A DNA stretch of 64,000 nucleotides, taken from the NCBI RefSeq assembly GCF_964355755.1, contig NC_092679.1:19272932-19336931 (forward strand), in the 5' to 3' direction. The notes under the pieces were generated by a model. The model was not told the DNA's origin. It saw nothing but the letters and a program-made list of their open reading frames with translations, and did no database searches. The translations under genes and the position numbers were made by a program. The DNA comes from Antedon mediterranea. Taxonomy: Eukaryota; Echinodermata; Crinoidea; Comatulida; Antedonidae. Positions 44,301-54,700 of the stretch are shown in pieces (positions within the stretch are counted from its first letter, which is position 1; each line of letters begins with the position of its first letter).

Positions 44301-46243
44301 TTGCATGTATGAAATGCCATGCGTGCCAAAATTATGTCTGTATACTCTAAATTTGAAACAACCAATCATTTGTGCTGTATCTTGACCTAGGTCGAAGGAA
44401 TCACCTAAACCACTAGTATTTCGAGTTGAGGATCTTTAACACAGCATTGTGTACTGTACCTGTGTTATGTGTATGAAATGCCATGTGTGCCAAAATTATG
44501 TCTTATTATTACAAAACCCCTGAATACTGTAATTTGAAACAAATAGTTTGTGTTGTTTCTTAACCTAGGTCGAAGGTGAATCACCTAAGCCACCAGTATT
44601 TCGAGTTGAGGATCTTTGGCAGGTGATTCAAGGCTCAACACCACTGATGGTCCTTGCAAGTTACCAACAGCCACCAAATCAACAACTCGTTATCGTTCAC
44701 AAACAGCTGTGTACGGTAATGCAGGCAGTAATGACGTTTATGCTTAAATCCGTAAAGCCTCTGCAGTATTTTGATGGTACAACGAAAAGCATGTTTTTCA
44801 GAGAGCTAGGTGGCTCTGCGCCGACCCCTGAAAAGAATATTAGTCTTGCATTGATGGAGAAACGGCAAGAGGTAATGTGTTTCAGATAGACAGATATCAG
44901 TATCTATAGAAAATTGTAGATTTTCAATATAAATAGTATATGGCTTTTATTTCATAAATTCCGTTCAAAGAACTATTATTAATGAAAATTATTTAAAAAC
45001 TATAACTGTAATTTCAATTATTATTTTATTATTTAAATTTTCTTTTAGTTTGTAAATAAACTTGTAATATCATCATTTACGAACACAACTCCAAATCATG
45101 AGGATGGCGCCAAAACACCGGAAGTGATTGCCGTCTCTCCATCAGTATCGTTCATGATTCGATTCCGAAAGTGTTCACCAGCAAGTGTGTGGCCAGCAGT
45201 TGCCCAACAACTAGCCCTTGTTTGGAATGTTGATGTTGATATGGTTAAGAGACATCATTCGTTGCAGCTGTACAGCTTGGGATATGACAAGCAGGCTGAG
45301 GAGGTATGTTGCGCTTTATACGTTAACCATCTCAAAGTGCAGTGGACCAGTAACACATCTCTTCTAAAGGGTTGTCGAGTTTCACACTAATACTCTTCCT
45401 AACGATACACTGGGTTATTTAAAGTGCACAGGAGACAGATGTGTACACTAGACCGCCAGTTTTAGGTCCTTATCTGAGAACAGTTGAACAAGATTTTGTG
45501 CCACTCGACTCTTAACGGTTCTTTTAAGTCAAGTACTGCCACCAAACGGTGCTCGTTTATCTTTTCACAATAAGGGCTGAGTACATTAGGGTACTGCCCT
45601 ACTCTTCCAAAACATACACTGGTTTATTTAAAGAACACAGGAGACAGATGTGTACACTGTACTGGACCTCCGGTTTTAAGTCCTTATCCGAGAAGACTAG
45701 ATTTTGTGCTGCTCAACTCAAAATTAAGTTCTTTCTTCTGTTCTTCATTCATTTATTCTTCATTTCTTCCTTCAATCATCCAGATTTTAAAATGTTCCTC
45801 GATTCATGTATACGGGTTGAATCTCTTTCTTTTTATTGACAGGTTTTAACAACAGTGAGTGAAAATACAGAAATAGCGATGCAACTGATGGAGGTCGTAG
45901 GTCAACGACTTCATTACATCGCCGTTGATCAAGCAAATGACGTTAGTGTAGAGAAACTGACATCAGTCCCTGCCAACCTCATGAGTTGGATTAAAACAAA
46001 GGTATGTTATTTCGACACATTACTGTAAAGCTCTACCAAACCAGTCTAATCTAAACAGAGGTAAATGTGTTATGTATGATTATTTTTTTTCTCTAGGATT
46101 CAAGTTTACTAAGGTGTCCAAATGTTCCTATAGTAGACACTGTTCAACTAATGGGGAAAGTGGTAGGACTGTTACCAGAACATCACAGTCTATACAACAA
46201 GGCTATCAGCTTAGTCGAGACATGTCATGCATTAGCTGAATAA
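32312..46243 (+). CDS. RAB3GAP2: Rab3 GTPase-activating protein non-catalytic subunit (complete)
   Basis: Partner of RAB3GAP1: the dimer is a GAP for Rab3 and an exchange factor for Rab18, acting in vesicle traffic, lipid droplets and autophagy. Exons: 32312-32432, 32806-32861, 33094-33223, 33611-33692, 33809-34134, 34315-34413, 34711-34859, 35280-35359, 35482-35568, 35894-36033, 36217-36430, 36582-36811, 37235-37299, 37530-37763, 38523-38799, 38962-39059, 40835-41086, 41378-41575, 41719-41842, 42062-42253, 42376-42482, 42752-42818, 43435-43541, 44030-44104, 44569-44871, 45049-45303, 45843-46001, 46097-46243. All junctions are GT-AG and in phase, giving 1457 codons (human about 1390). Diagnostic strings: [47 protein letters not shown] (N-terminal propeller-like half), [20 protein letters not shown], then [13 protein letters not shown] and [16 protein letters not shown] (helical C-terminal half). 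The start matches the family's short N-terminus (FQD near residue 11). Exon 20 carries an 18-bp in-frame duplication encoding an Asn/Asp/Lys repeat. Identification is very secure; some exon edges could move by a few bases. Confidence 0.97.
34441..34690. repeat. Dispersed GGGACAC-type repeat in RAB3GAP2 intron 6
   Basis: CTCTATTAAGGGGACACCC, GTTCCCTTAATAGGGGTG and GTGTCCCATGAATAGGGGTG alternate in opposite senses. Related to 11395, 43020 and the array at 56150. Confidence 0.7.
36847..37040. mobile_element. Short inverted-repeat element (MITE-F)
   Basis: GAGCTTTCGATTTG with GACTGACGACCTAACTAC at the left pairs with GTAGTTTGGTCGTCAGTTG and CAAATCAAAAGCTTTC at the right. RAB3GAP2 intron 12. Confidence 0.78.
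37344..37413. mobile_element. MITE-A copy with internal deletion (70 bp)
   Basis: Both terminal repeats are kept (AAGCTCTGTCTACACTATC; ATAGTGTAGACAGAGCTT), but only GTGCGATGTGCCC remains of the interior. TAA flanks both ends. RAB3GAP2 intron 13. Confidence 0.92.
37921..38064. mobile_element. MITE-A copy, degraded ends
   Basis: ATCTCTGTCTTCACTATCAA at the left and GTTTGATAGTGACAGAGCTT at the right, with interior GTGATGTGCCC. RAB3GAP2 intron 14. Confidence 0.85.
38125..38350 (-). mobile_element. tRNA-derived SINE, second family, minus strand
   Basis: On the minus strand TGGCGTTGTGGCTTGGTGG (A-box region) and GGGTTCAAGTCCCGTC (B box) form a tRNA-like head. The tail has TGATCAGCAATAGCTGG, then GGATCACCCTCATTAAATA. 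That tail resembles the end of the SINEs at 6400 and 20463, although the heads differ. The 71- and 64-codon frames here are by-products. RAB3GAP2 intron 14. Confidence 0.8.
39237..39394. mobile_element. MITE-A copy
   Basis: AAGCTCTATCTACACTATC and TTTGATAGTGTAGACAGAGC. Left flank TTA, right flank TAA. RAB3GAP2 intron 16. Confidence 0.92.
40184..40330. mobile_element. MITE-A copy
   Basis: AAGCTCTGTGTACACTCTAA and TTTGATAGTGTAGACAGAGC, with two CAAATATGGTAG-like units inside. RAB3GAP2 intron 16. Confidence 0.9.
41155..41350. repeat. 29-bp minisatellite, about seven copies
   Basis: GGTTCTAGGCTAGTTGCC followed by TACTCCCTGGT repeats every 29 bp in RAB3GAP2 intron 17, ending 30 bp before exon 18. 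Confidence 0.93.
42834..42992. mobile_element. MITE-A copy, right end lost
   Basis: AAGCTCTGTCTACACTATC starts 16 bp after the exon 22 donor. The right side stops at GTTTGATAGTGTTGTCAC. RAB3GAP2 intron 22. Confidence 0.88.
43005..43170. repeat. Dispersed GGGACAC-type repeat
   Basis: GAGACACCCCTATTCAAGGG, GAGACACCCATATTT and TTGGGTCCCAAAAATTGTCC share phrases with 34441 and with the array at 56150. Confidence 0.65.
43250..43392. mobile_element. MITE-A copy, degraded left end
   Basis: TTAGTTTGATAAAAAAAGTG, GTGATGTGCCC, CCATATATGGG, then TTTGATAATGTAGATAGATC. Second copy in RAB3GAP2 intron 22. Confidence 0.85.
44277..44440 (+). pseudogene. Decayed partial duplicate of RAB3GAP2 exon 25 with its acceptor
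   Basis: 44277-44440 is repeated at 44440-44612, where it forms the end of intron 24 and the first 44 bases of exon 25. The upstream copy reads GACCTAGGTCGAAGG, then AATCACCTAA and TATTTCGAGTTGAGGATCTT. It keeps the TGACCTAG acceptor, but a two-base loss relative to exon 25 gives an early TAA stop, and the copy ends at GATCTTT before any donor. Confidence 0.88.
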
Positions 46244-46480
46244 ATATTTGTTATGGTGATAAATTATATTAACTTAAATTTTTATCCAATAATTCTATAT
46301 GATTTAATATTGGAAGTCGTTTGGTCAATCTTGGTTTCTCTACAGTGTTACTTGTATCACATATGATACCTGTATCATATGATGTGGAGAGGATCACGTG
46401 ATCACAACTATTTATTATGATCTGTCGGAGATCAGAGGAGACTTCAGTAAGATCATGCAAATAAATTGAAGTCAAATAAA
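46239..46480 (+). terminator. RAB3GAP2 poly(A) signal candidates
   Basis: AATAAA occurs at 46239-46244, overlapping the stop codon, and again at 46460-46465 and 46475-46480. The latter pair gives a 3' UTR of about 240-260 bases and is the more usual arrangement. Confidence 0.45.
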
Positions 46481-46609
46481 ACTATAGATTTTCTTTTTCC
46501 AGACATTACAATAATAATAAAGAATAATTAAAAAAAAAAATGATTTACTCACTTTTTTATTTATCACTATTCACCAATACACAACTATAATTGAAGATTT
46601 TATGAATAC

Positions 46610-46830
46610 AAACCAGACCGGCCTCTATTCAACAGCCCAATAGAAAGTTCTCCCGGAACCTAAGATTTGACCAACAGACAGATCTCTATGCAAGATTCCT
46701 CTAAGAATTTACCAGTAGACCGGTATCTATTGAACAGCCCAATAGACAGTTCTCTCGAAACCTAAGATTTGACCAACAGACAGACCTCTATGCAAGATCC
46801 CTCTAAGAATTTACCAATATACCATTGGCC
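46610..46830. repeat. Direct duplication of about 118 bp
   Basis: TCTATTCAACAGCCCAATAGA, then CCTAAGATTTGACCAACAGA and TCTAAGAATTTACCA recur with few changes. Confidence 0.88.
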
Positions 46831-46839
46831 TATAAATGA

Positions 46840-47860
46840 TATGTCCATATATAGACAGCTCTATACAAAAGCCATAAAAATTGACCAATATACAATAGAT
46901 ATCACTTTATTATTGTAATTCTTTTATGTAACTGTTGTACTGTATTGAAATAATCACAAAGCCATTTTAATTAGCTAAGACCTAATCAACAGCAACAATA
47001 GCAATAGTTTAATGAATGCAATTGTTAGGCAGTGAAATACGAAGTCCAATTTATATTTGTTTAGCACCCTGTTCAGAAAAGTGCACCCTGACCCTTTAGG
47101 AAAAAATGTATTCAACAGGTTCTCACTACTTAAAATAATTAAGAATACATTTGCACAAGATTCTCAGAATGGCAGAATGTATTTCTGAAGATATCCTTTT
47201 TTTTAAATATGCCTGTATTTTTTTTTTTTTTATTCAATTTTATGCAAAATATGTCTACAGCAATAATGTTCAAATTATTTTACATTTCTGCAATTGGATA
47301 GCCTATAATTGCCAAGATATCTAGCTATAATCCAATTAGTGACATTTCTACATTTGACAAAACGTTTGTACGCAAAAAAGAATATTAAATGTTGCTAATA
47401 TCATCAGTTTATTTTCCAGAAATCTTAATACAATATTGAAATATTGGTAATTCAATTAAAGAGAAAAAATATATATGAAATCATTAGTACAAAATAGACA
47501 ATCTTATCAAAATCATTCAATAAATAGTAATAGACACAATAAAAAATATTTTCTTCATAAAAAAAACTCACAACCACAAATAGTGTGTCATCATAGACAC
47601 AAACTATATAACTATCTTCGAAAAATATTGCGCTTGTATCGGGTCTATATAATATGTTATAAACAACAAATAATTACACTGAAATTAATATTAATACTGT
47701 AGCTATTAACCGATTGAAGTCGCTCAAACCAAACTTTGAAAGAGTTTTTGTTTAGAATGAGATTGTTAAAAAGAAATGTGATCCAATTATTTTATCATTG
47801 CATAAAGAAAATATATCAAAATAGAGATATTTGATAAACAACCAATTACATGTAGAACTG
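46840..47860. other. Convergent intergenic region, nothing recognised
   Basis: AT-rich with poly-T runs. A 75-codon frame at 47475-47702 has low-complexity AT-driven composition and is not taken as a gene. It may include the distal 3' UTR of the minus-strand GPR137-like gene. Confidence 0.45.
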
Positions 47861-47862
47861 TA

Positions 47863-48003
47863 AATCTCTGTCTACATCAAACTTTATGACAAAAAATGTA
47901 TATATATACATATGGACATATTACTACCAAAGACATATCACTACCATATATGGGCACATCACACTTTTTTTGTCAAACTAGTTTGATAGTGTAGACAGAG
48001 CTT
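47863..48003. mobile_element. MITE-A copy
   Basis: AATCTCTGTCTACATCAAAC and TTTGATAGTGTAGACAGAGC, TAA on both flanks. Confidence 0.9.
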
Positions 48004-48422
48004 AAATGATGACAGAGATCTGACAATTACAAGCACATTGTTGAAAACATTGGATCACAAATTCAATAAACATTGACATTCGATTAATTAGTAATAGTAT
48101 TGTTAAAAGTAAAAAAAAAAAGCACCGAAAAAATGTTATTGAAACCCAAAAGTCAGTAGGTAATGAGATCAAGTTAAAATAAAGATTTAAAGGTACTGTA
48201 GCAATTGTGACATCATGTAATTTGCATATTATGCATTATATTTAAATACAAAGTTACAAATAAAATGTAAAAATTAAAATGTTGAAAAATGTTAATTGGT
48301 TAGTTTCACAGCCTCAATAGAAATACATTGTGCATTACAGATATTCATAACATAAACAATTGATTTACATGTATTAGTGTTTAGTGTTTTCAACAAATCA
48401 GTTAAAACAAAATGCAAACCTA

Positions 48423-48570
48423 AATCTCTGTCTACACTATCAAACTTTAGGTGAAAGCAAAATTGTAATATGCCCACACACTGTATGGACATGATGATGT
48501 CATATCACTACCATATTTAGGCGCATTACACTTTTTCTGTCAACCTATTTTGATAGTGTAAACAGAGCTT
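48423..48570. mobile_element. MITE-A copy
   Basis: AATCTCTGTCTACACTATC and TTTGATAGTGTAAACAGAGC. The left flank is TAA and the right TTA. Confidence 0.9.
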
Positions 48571-49130
48571 TACAAAAGAAGAGGATAAATCCACTCATTT
48601 CAAACGCTGTGTTAACGGCACAGGCGATACTGTATGTGAATCAACATTAGGATTTTGGTTATGATCGTAAAAAGGATGGAATACTTTATCAAATCACAAA
48701 ATATACATAAAATCAATGAACACATTTACTAACTACAATTACAAGTAGGATGTATAAATGAAATCATCATAGCATACCACTGCATGTACAGACATTACAT
48801 ATAATTTGTTGCATTGATAGATAGATATACATAAAATTACACAAAAAAATAATATAGCACAATTATTGAAGAAAACTGATTTAATAAAGGATGATAGACA
48901 TATAAAATTACAAAAAAAATATTATTAAAGCAATTATAGAGGAAAACTAATTTACTAAGGGATATAAAAGCTAATTTTATTTTGGTCATACATCAATACT
49001 TTCGTTTCTCTCCCATTTGGGCAAGTTAGCTGCGGGTTTTACTAGCCCATTTCTTGTCAAGGTACTGCATACTGTACATGGGGGTGGGGAAAAGAACTAA
49101 AGGGGAAAATCCTAACTCAAATGTGTTTTT

Positions 49131-49276
49131 AAGCTCTGTCTACACTATCAAAACTTTATGTGACAAAAAAATGTGATGTACCCATGTATATAGACATGAT
49201 GATGTCATATCACTACCATATTTGGGCACATCATACTTTTTTTTGTCAAACTAGTTTGATAGTATAGATAGAGCTT
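49131..49276. mobile_element. MITE-A copy
   Basis: AAGCTCTGTCTACACTATC and TTTGATAGTATAGATAGAGC, TTA on both flanks. Confidence 0.92.
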
Positions 49277-49518
49277 TACTTCACTACATGTGATCTAATA
49301 GTACATAGTACTATCAACTCTCCCTGAGTGATTTTCACATTAATTTAAATGTACTGCATTGTAGCAGTTACAACATTACCCACAAGGAAACATCAATTTC
49401 CCTTTACATAAACCAGGTTAAACAGGCTAAATCAACGTCTATTGAACATATTGATACCAGAGCAGTCAGCCATATCACTTAATGTAAAAAAAAAACATAT
49501 CAATTGAAGTTTAACCTA

Positions 49519-49689
49519 AAGCTCTGTCCACACTATCAAACTAGTGAAACCATGATGTGCGCAAATATGGTAGTGATACAGTATGGCACATATAGTATAC
49601 AAATATAGTGATATGACATCATGTCCATATACAGTATGTGCACATCACATTTTTTTGTCACATAAAGATTGATAGTGTAGACAAAGCTT
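49519..49689. mobile_element. MITE-A copy
   Basis: AAGCTCTGTCCACACTATC and TTGATAGTGTAGACAAAGC, TAA on both flanks. The interior has small ACAGTATG-type insertions. Confidence 0.9.
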
Positions 49690-50244
49690 AACAATGTAAT
49701 AAGTACAGTACAGATCTTTTTAAATAGTTCCTCTTTTTCTGTTAATATTTATTTTCCTAATGGGTTTCCGATTTAAAATCAGAAGTAGTATTGTTATGTA
49801 ATATAATTATATAATTTGATTTCAGCAGGCCAAATAATACAAATTGCTCATTTTTTATAAATAATGTCATTCAACATACAGCTGCAGAATAATCATAATT
49901 GAGGAACATGTAACTATTGGATATATACAGTGCGAGTAATAAATGTGAAATTGAATTGACAGAGAAATGGTGCTATTGTCTGTCAGTACATTAATAACTT
50001 GAACTAAAAAATAATAATCTGTAGAGATAAAAATAATCTCATTAGTAGAAATCAGACTTTAGAAATATGAAAATAAAAAGAGACTAAAACTATATTTCAA
50101 ATCTATTAATCAATATTTTAACTATTAAACAATGTTGTATTGTAACAAAATGATATTTTTACTGAAATATCGAAATATATGGAATACTCAGGGGAAGTGT
50201 CTTGGAAAACTACGGGAAGTGTGAGCCTGGTGTTATCCCAGTAT

Positions 50245-51110
50245 AATTATTATTCAGAACATTGTCATGAATATTCAGCACATTTTCATGAATATTAAAC
50301 ACATGGTCATGAATATTAAACACATTGTCAATGTCATGAATATTAAACACATTGTCATAAATATTCAAATCATTTAACCACTAGTAGATAATTTTCACAA
50401 TCATAATAATCATCTTTTAAATTATTAATTTTTGACCGGCAATACATTTTCGAAAATTTCGCTTTCAATCCAATTACCTTCATTATTTCAGAATAAATCT
50501 CAAATGCTATAAATAATTCTATTTCATACTAATATTGCAGATTTTTAATTATATTTATACAGATAACTTTTGAATATTTTTACTTCGCATTCAACTTGTG
50601 CTTACAGCCATAGACAATTAGTACATTATAATGATGAATATTCAACACCATATCATGAATATTTAACACCATATCATGAATACTCAACGCCATATCATGA
50701 ATAGTCAACATCATATCATGAATAGTCAACATCATATCCTGATTATTCAACATCATATCATGAATATTCAACACCATATCATGAATAGTCAACACCATAT
50801 CATGAATATTCAACACTATATCATGAAGAGTCAACACCATATCATGAATAGTCAACATCATATCATGATTATTCAACCCCCTATCATAGATATTCAACAC
50901 CATTTCATAAATATTTAACATCATATCATGAATATTCAACACAATATCATGAATATTCAACACAATATCATGAATAGTCACCACCATATCATGAAGAGTC
51001 AACACCATATCATGAATAGTCAACACTACATCATGATTACTCAACCTCCTATCATAAATATTCAACACCATTTCATGAATATTCAGCACCAGATCATGAA
51101 TATTCAAAAA
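50245..51110. repeat. 21-bp minisatellite, more than 25 copies
   Basis: The unit ATGAATATTCAACACCATATC (21 bp; variants AATAGTC, AAGAGTC) runs from about 50630 to 51110. A diverged block with TTAAACACATTGTC lies at 50245-50365. The 21-bp period produces open frames on both strands (up to 175 codons) that are repeat artefacts. Confidence 0.95.
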
Positions 51111-51114
51111 CTAA

Positions 51115-51724
51115 TCACACAGTAACATTCAATGTTTGACATATGGGTAGGGCATATTTTGTCCAGAAACACACTATCTGGTTGGTTATATGTGGACATA
51201 CATTATAGTGAATAAACTGTATTCACCATACTTGTAATAATAATTTGTAAATGAAAAATTACAGCAAGGTTGAATTTTTTTAATGAAAAACTACCAGCAT
51301 TTTTCGTCATTTCTTGCTTCAAAATATTTTTTTTTAAACTTACAAACTATTTCAAAGCGCTGAAATGTACCCGAAATAATTGATTATAGACCATTTATTT
51401 CATACCTCCTAAATGTTATTCTATTTAACCTGGTGTGATGTGAAAATGATGACCTAGTTTTGGTTAATGAACTTCAAATTTTGACTACAAGAATCACAAA
51501 CATCAGTCAACTTGTACTCTTACTTACTGACATATTACTATCGCTAAACTCAGTTTTTTACATCTAGTATGTTAATTTGTTATCACATGACAGATTAGAA
51601 ATCAACAGAGCATAACGATCATTTATGCAAGCTTTACAAACCAATGCGATTATCTAAATTTGAAAATTTGAGATCTTCATTTATATGAAAACTTCAATAA
51701 GCTGATTGGCTGAAGACATGATTT
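51115..51724. other. Probable 3' UTR of the GPR137-like gene
   Basis: Directly downstream of the minus-strand stop at 51725-51727. AT-rich, no other gene. Several TTTATT strings (AATAAA on the minus strand) occur, for example near 51394, but none is clearly the used signal. Confidence 0.4.
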
Positions 51725-54700
51725 TCAGTCATAGATTTGCTGATAGCCGCCGATTGAAATTCTGCCTGAGAAAAGTAATGGTGGCGTGGTCCCAGGCATG
51801 ATGTACTGCCCCCCTGACGAGTAACTGTTGCTACGGATAATCGTCCCGTAGCCCAACTGCGGGGTCCCGTTTATCGATGTAGACGGTGAATGCATATCAG
51901 TAGAAAGGCTGTCAAAACAGAACAAAATATAAGGTTTAAATACATCTTGATTGAATAAAACATAATAAATACATTTCAAATTGAAAACTATAAAATAAAT
52001 AAGAAGCAAATTAAATATTTCACAAGCAATTATAAGAATGGCTTTTATTTCATACTATCATGGCAATAAAATTGAATTGTGGGTAAAATAGTATTATATT
52101 ATATAGTAACAAATAAAAAAAAAATTGTATAATGTGGTTTCATCATTATGTATTAATAATTATTGATACTAATAGGCAGGGTGGGATTGTCATTAAAATG
52201 AAAAGTAAAAGTAACTGAACATGCATTAGAACTCGTCAATACATTTCTAATATAATACTAACGAAAGCCTTGGCCAAGGGTCAGAAAATATTAAATAAGT
52301 GAGGATTATATTGAAATTATGGGATCACCCAATACAAGTACCACAAGATAAAATATGCAATTCATATTTAACTGAAGAAGTCACTATAAAGCTCTGTCTA
52401 CACTATCAAACTTTATGTGACAAACAAAATGTGATGTGCCTAGGGACATGATAATGTCATATCACTACCATATTTGGGCATATCTCTACCATATTTGGGC
52501 ACATCACAGTAGTTTGATAGTGTAGACAGAGCTTTACATTCAATCAAATAATTTATGTATTGTAGGATGAGAAACGTCATTGAAATAAAAAGTTAAAGCA
52601 AATTAACACATGTCTGATCTCATTTATATGGAAATGTAAACATTCATGCATTCTATACACTATCTACTTATAAATTCACTTTCTGGTTGTTTCTTTTTTT
52701 AACGTTGACTTTTTAAATACCATATTTGCTTAAATTGTCTGTGTATCAATCTATTGTTATCCACAGTATTGATTTTAGTCATTTGGTTTGGAAAATACAA
52801 AATGTCTAATATTATTTCTATGGTTATGGTTTCATTTGATATTAAAATGAAAGAAATTTGTTGAAAAAATCTGTTATGTTTAAATTAATACAAATTGGTT
52901 CTTTCCATATACAGTAGTACAGTATGTGTTAGATAAAATAGGGCTTCGTAGTACAAGAAATCTGTATCTTAAGTCTGAAGTAATGTTTGGTGGGCAGGGG
53001 TAGGGTGTTGGGAAGTCTGCATTTTCAGAACCATAGAAAAAGCTTGATCAACCAAACACATCTAGTATTCAACTAATCATGTGTAAATTTTATCTTCTTT
53101 TAGGGCAGGGGTGGGGTGTTGAGAAGTCTGCATTTCCAGAACCATAGAAAAAGCTTGATCAACTAAACACATCTAGTATATATTCAACTATTTGTGTAAA
53201 TTTTATCTTCTTTTAGGGCAGGGGTGGGGTGTTGGGAAGTCTGCATTTCCAGAACCATAGAAAAAGCTTGATTAACCAAACACATCTAGTATTCAACTAA
53301 TCATGTGTAAATTTTATCTTCTTTTAGGGCAGGGTGGGGTGTTGAGAAGTCTGCATTTCCAGAACCATAGAAAAAGCTTGATCAACCAAACACATCTAGT
53401 ATATATTCAACTATTTGTGTAAATTTTATCTTCTTTTAGGGCAGGGGTGGGGTGTTGAGAAGTCTGCATTTCCAGAACCATAGAAAAAGCTTGATCAACC
53501 AAACACATCTAGTATATATTCAACTATTTGTGTAAATTTTATCTTCTTTTAGGGCAGGGGTGGGGTGTTGGGAAGTCTGCATTTTCAGAACCATAGAAAA
53601 AGCTTGATCAACCAAACACATCTAGTATTCAACTAATCATGTGTAAATTTTATCTTCTTTTAGGGCAGGGGTGGGGTGTTGAGAAGTCTGCATTTCCAGA
53701 ACCATAGAAAAAGCTTGATCAACAAAGCACATCTAGTATATATTCAACTAATCATGTGTAAATTTTATCTTCTTTTAGGGCAGGGGTGGGGTGTTGGGAA
53801 GTCTGCATTTCCAGAACCATAGAAAAAGCTTGATCAACAAAGCACATCTAGTATATATTCAACTAATCATGTGTCAATTTTATCTTCTTTTAGTTTTATT
53901 GTTCATGTTCTGAAAGTTTCATTTTAAACTCATTGCATACAGGAAACTAGGAAAACCTTGTAAGATTGTAAGTAGTACCATTATTAATACTTACTCTGCA
54001 GATGCTGTGTTTGTATTAAACGCTCGGCAAAGATCATCGTCACTATCATATCGTCGTGGGTTGTCAAAGAAATAAGCTTTAGAGGGTGTTCTATTCACAC
54101 TCTTAACTTCTGGTGCAGTCTGAAAAAAAAAATTACAGAAATAATTTTGTCTTCCACATTTTTTAGAAATTAGATGATGATTCTAAATAAAGATTGTAAT
54201 CATGGCTTTCCTCTCGTTATTTGAAGTTAGTTTTATACTACTTTATTTTAGAATTGGCAAAATATATCATGACTCAAATTTCAGTTTTACCTTAAAAAAG
54301 AACATACATATTTCAGTAACCATTTTCTAAATGACAACAGTTCCAAATTTTATAAAGGTACTAAAAAGGTACCAAATATTACGGCAAACAAATTTAACAG
54401 TATCTTATGGACATACAGACGTACAGTAATCTAAGTGGTGGATCCAGGATTTTGCTAACATTAATTAACAGTCTTTCAAAAGTAGATCAAGAAGTAGTTT
54501 ATAATTTAATTTAGCTGTCAAATGACATTACTATAAGGCAGCTATTGCGTACCATACACAAAGTGTATCACTAAAAAATATAATACAACTTTCTGGATGA
54601 TATCTTCTCCAATTTTTCAAAAAAATTCTTGAAGATCATAAACTTAAAGAGCATACATAATTTTTAATGAAATCAAGATTTGCATACTGCAAACTTGAAA

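Noticed and set aside
50580-51125. 175-codon minus frame with NIHDMVL repeats and plus-strand partners
   Set aside because: 21-bp minisatellite translated; no start context or gene structure.
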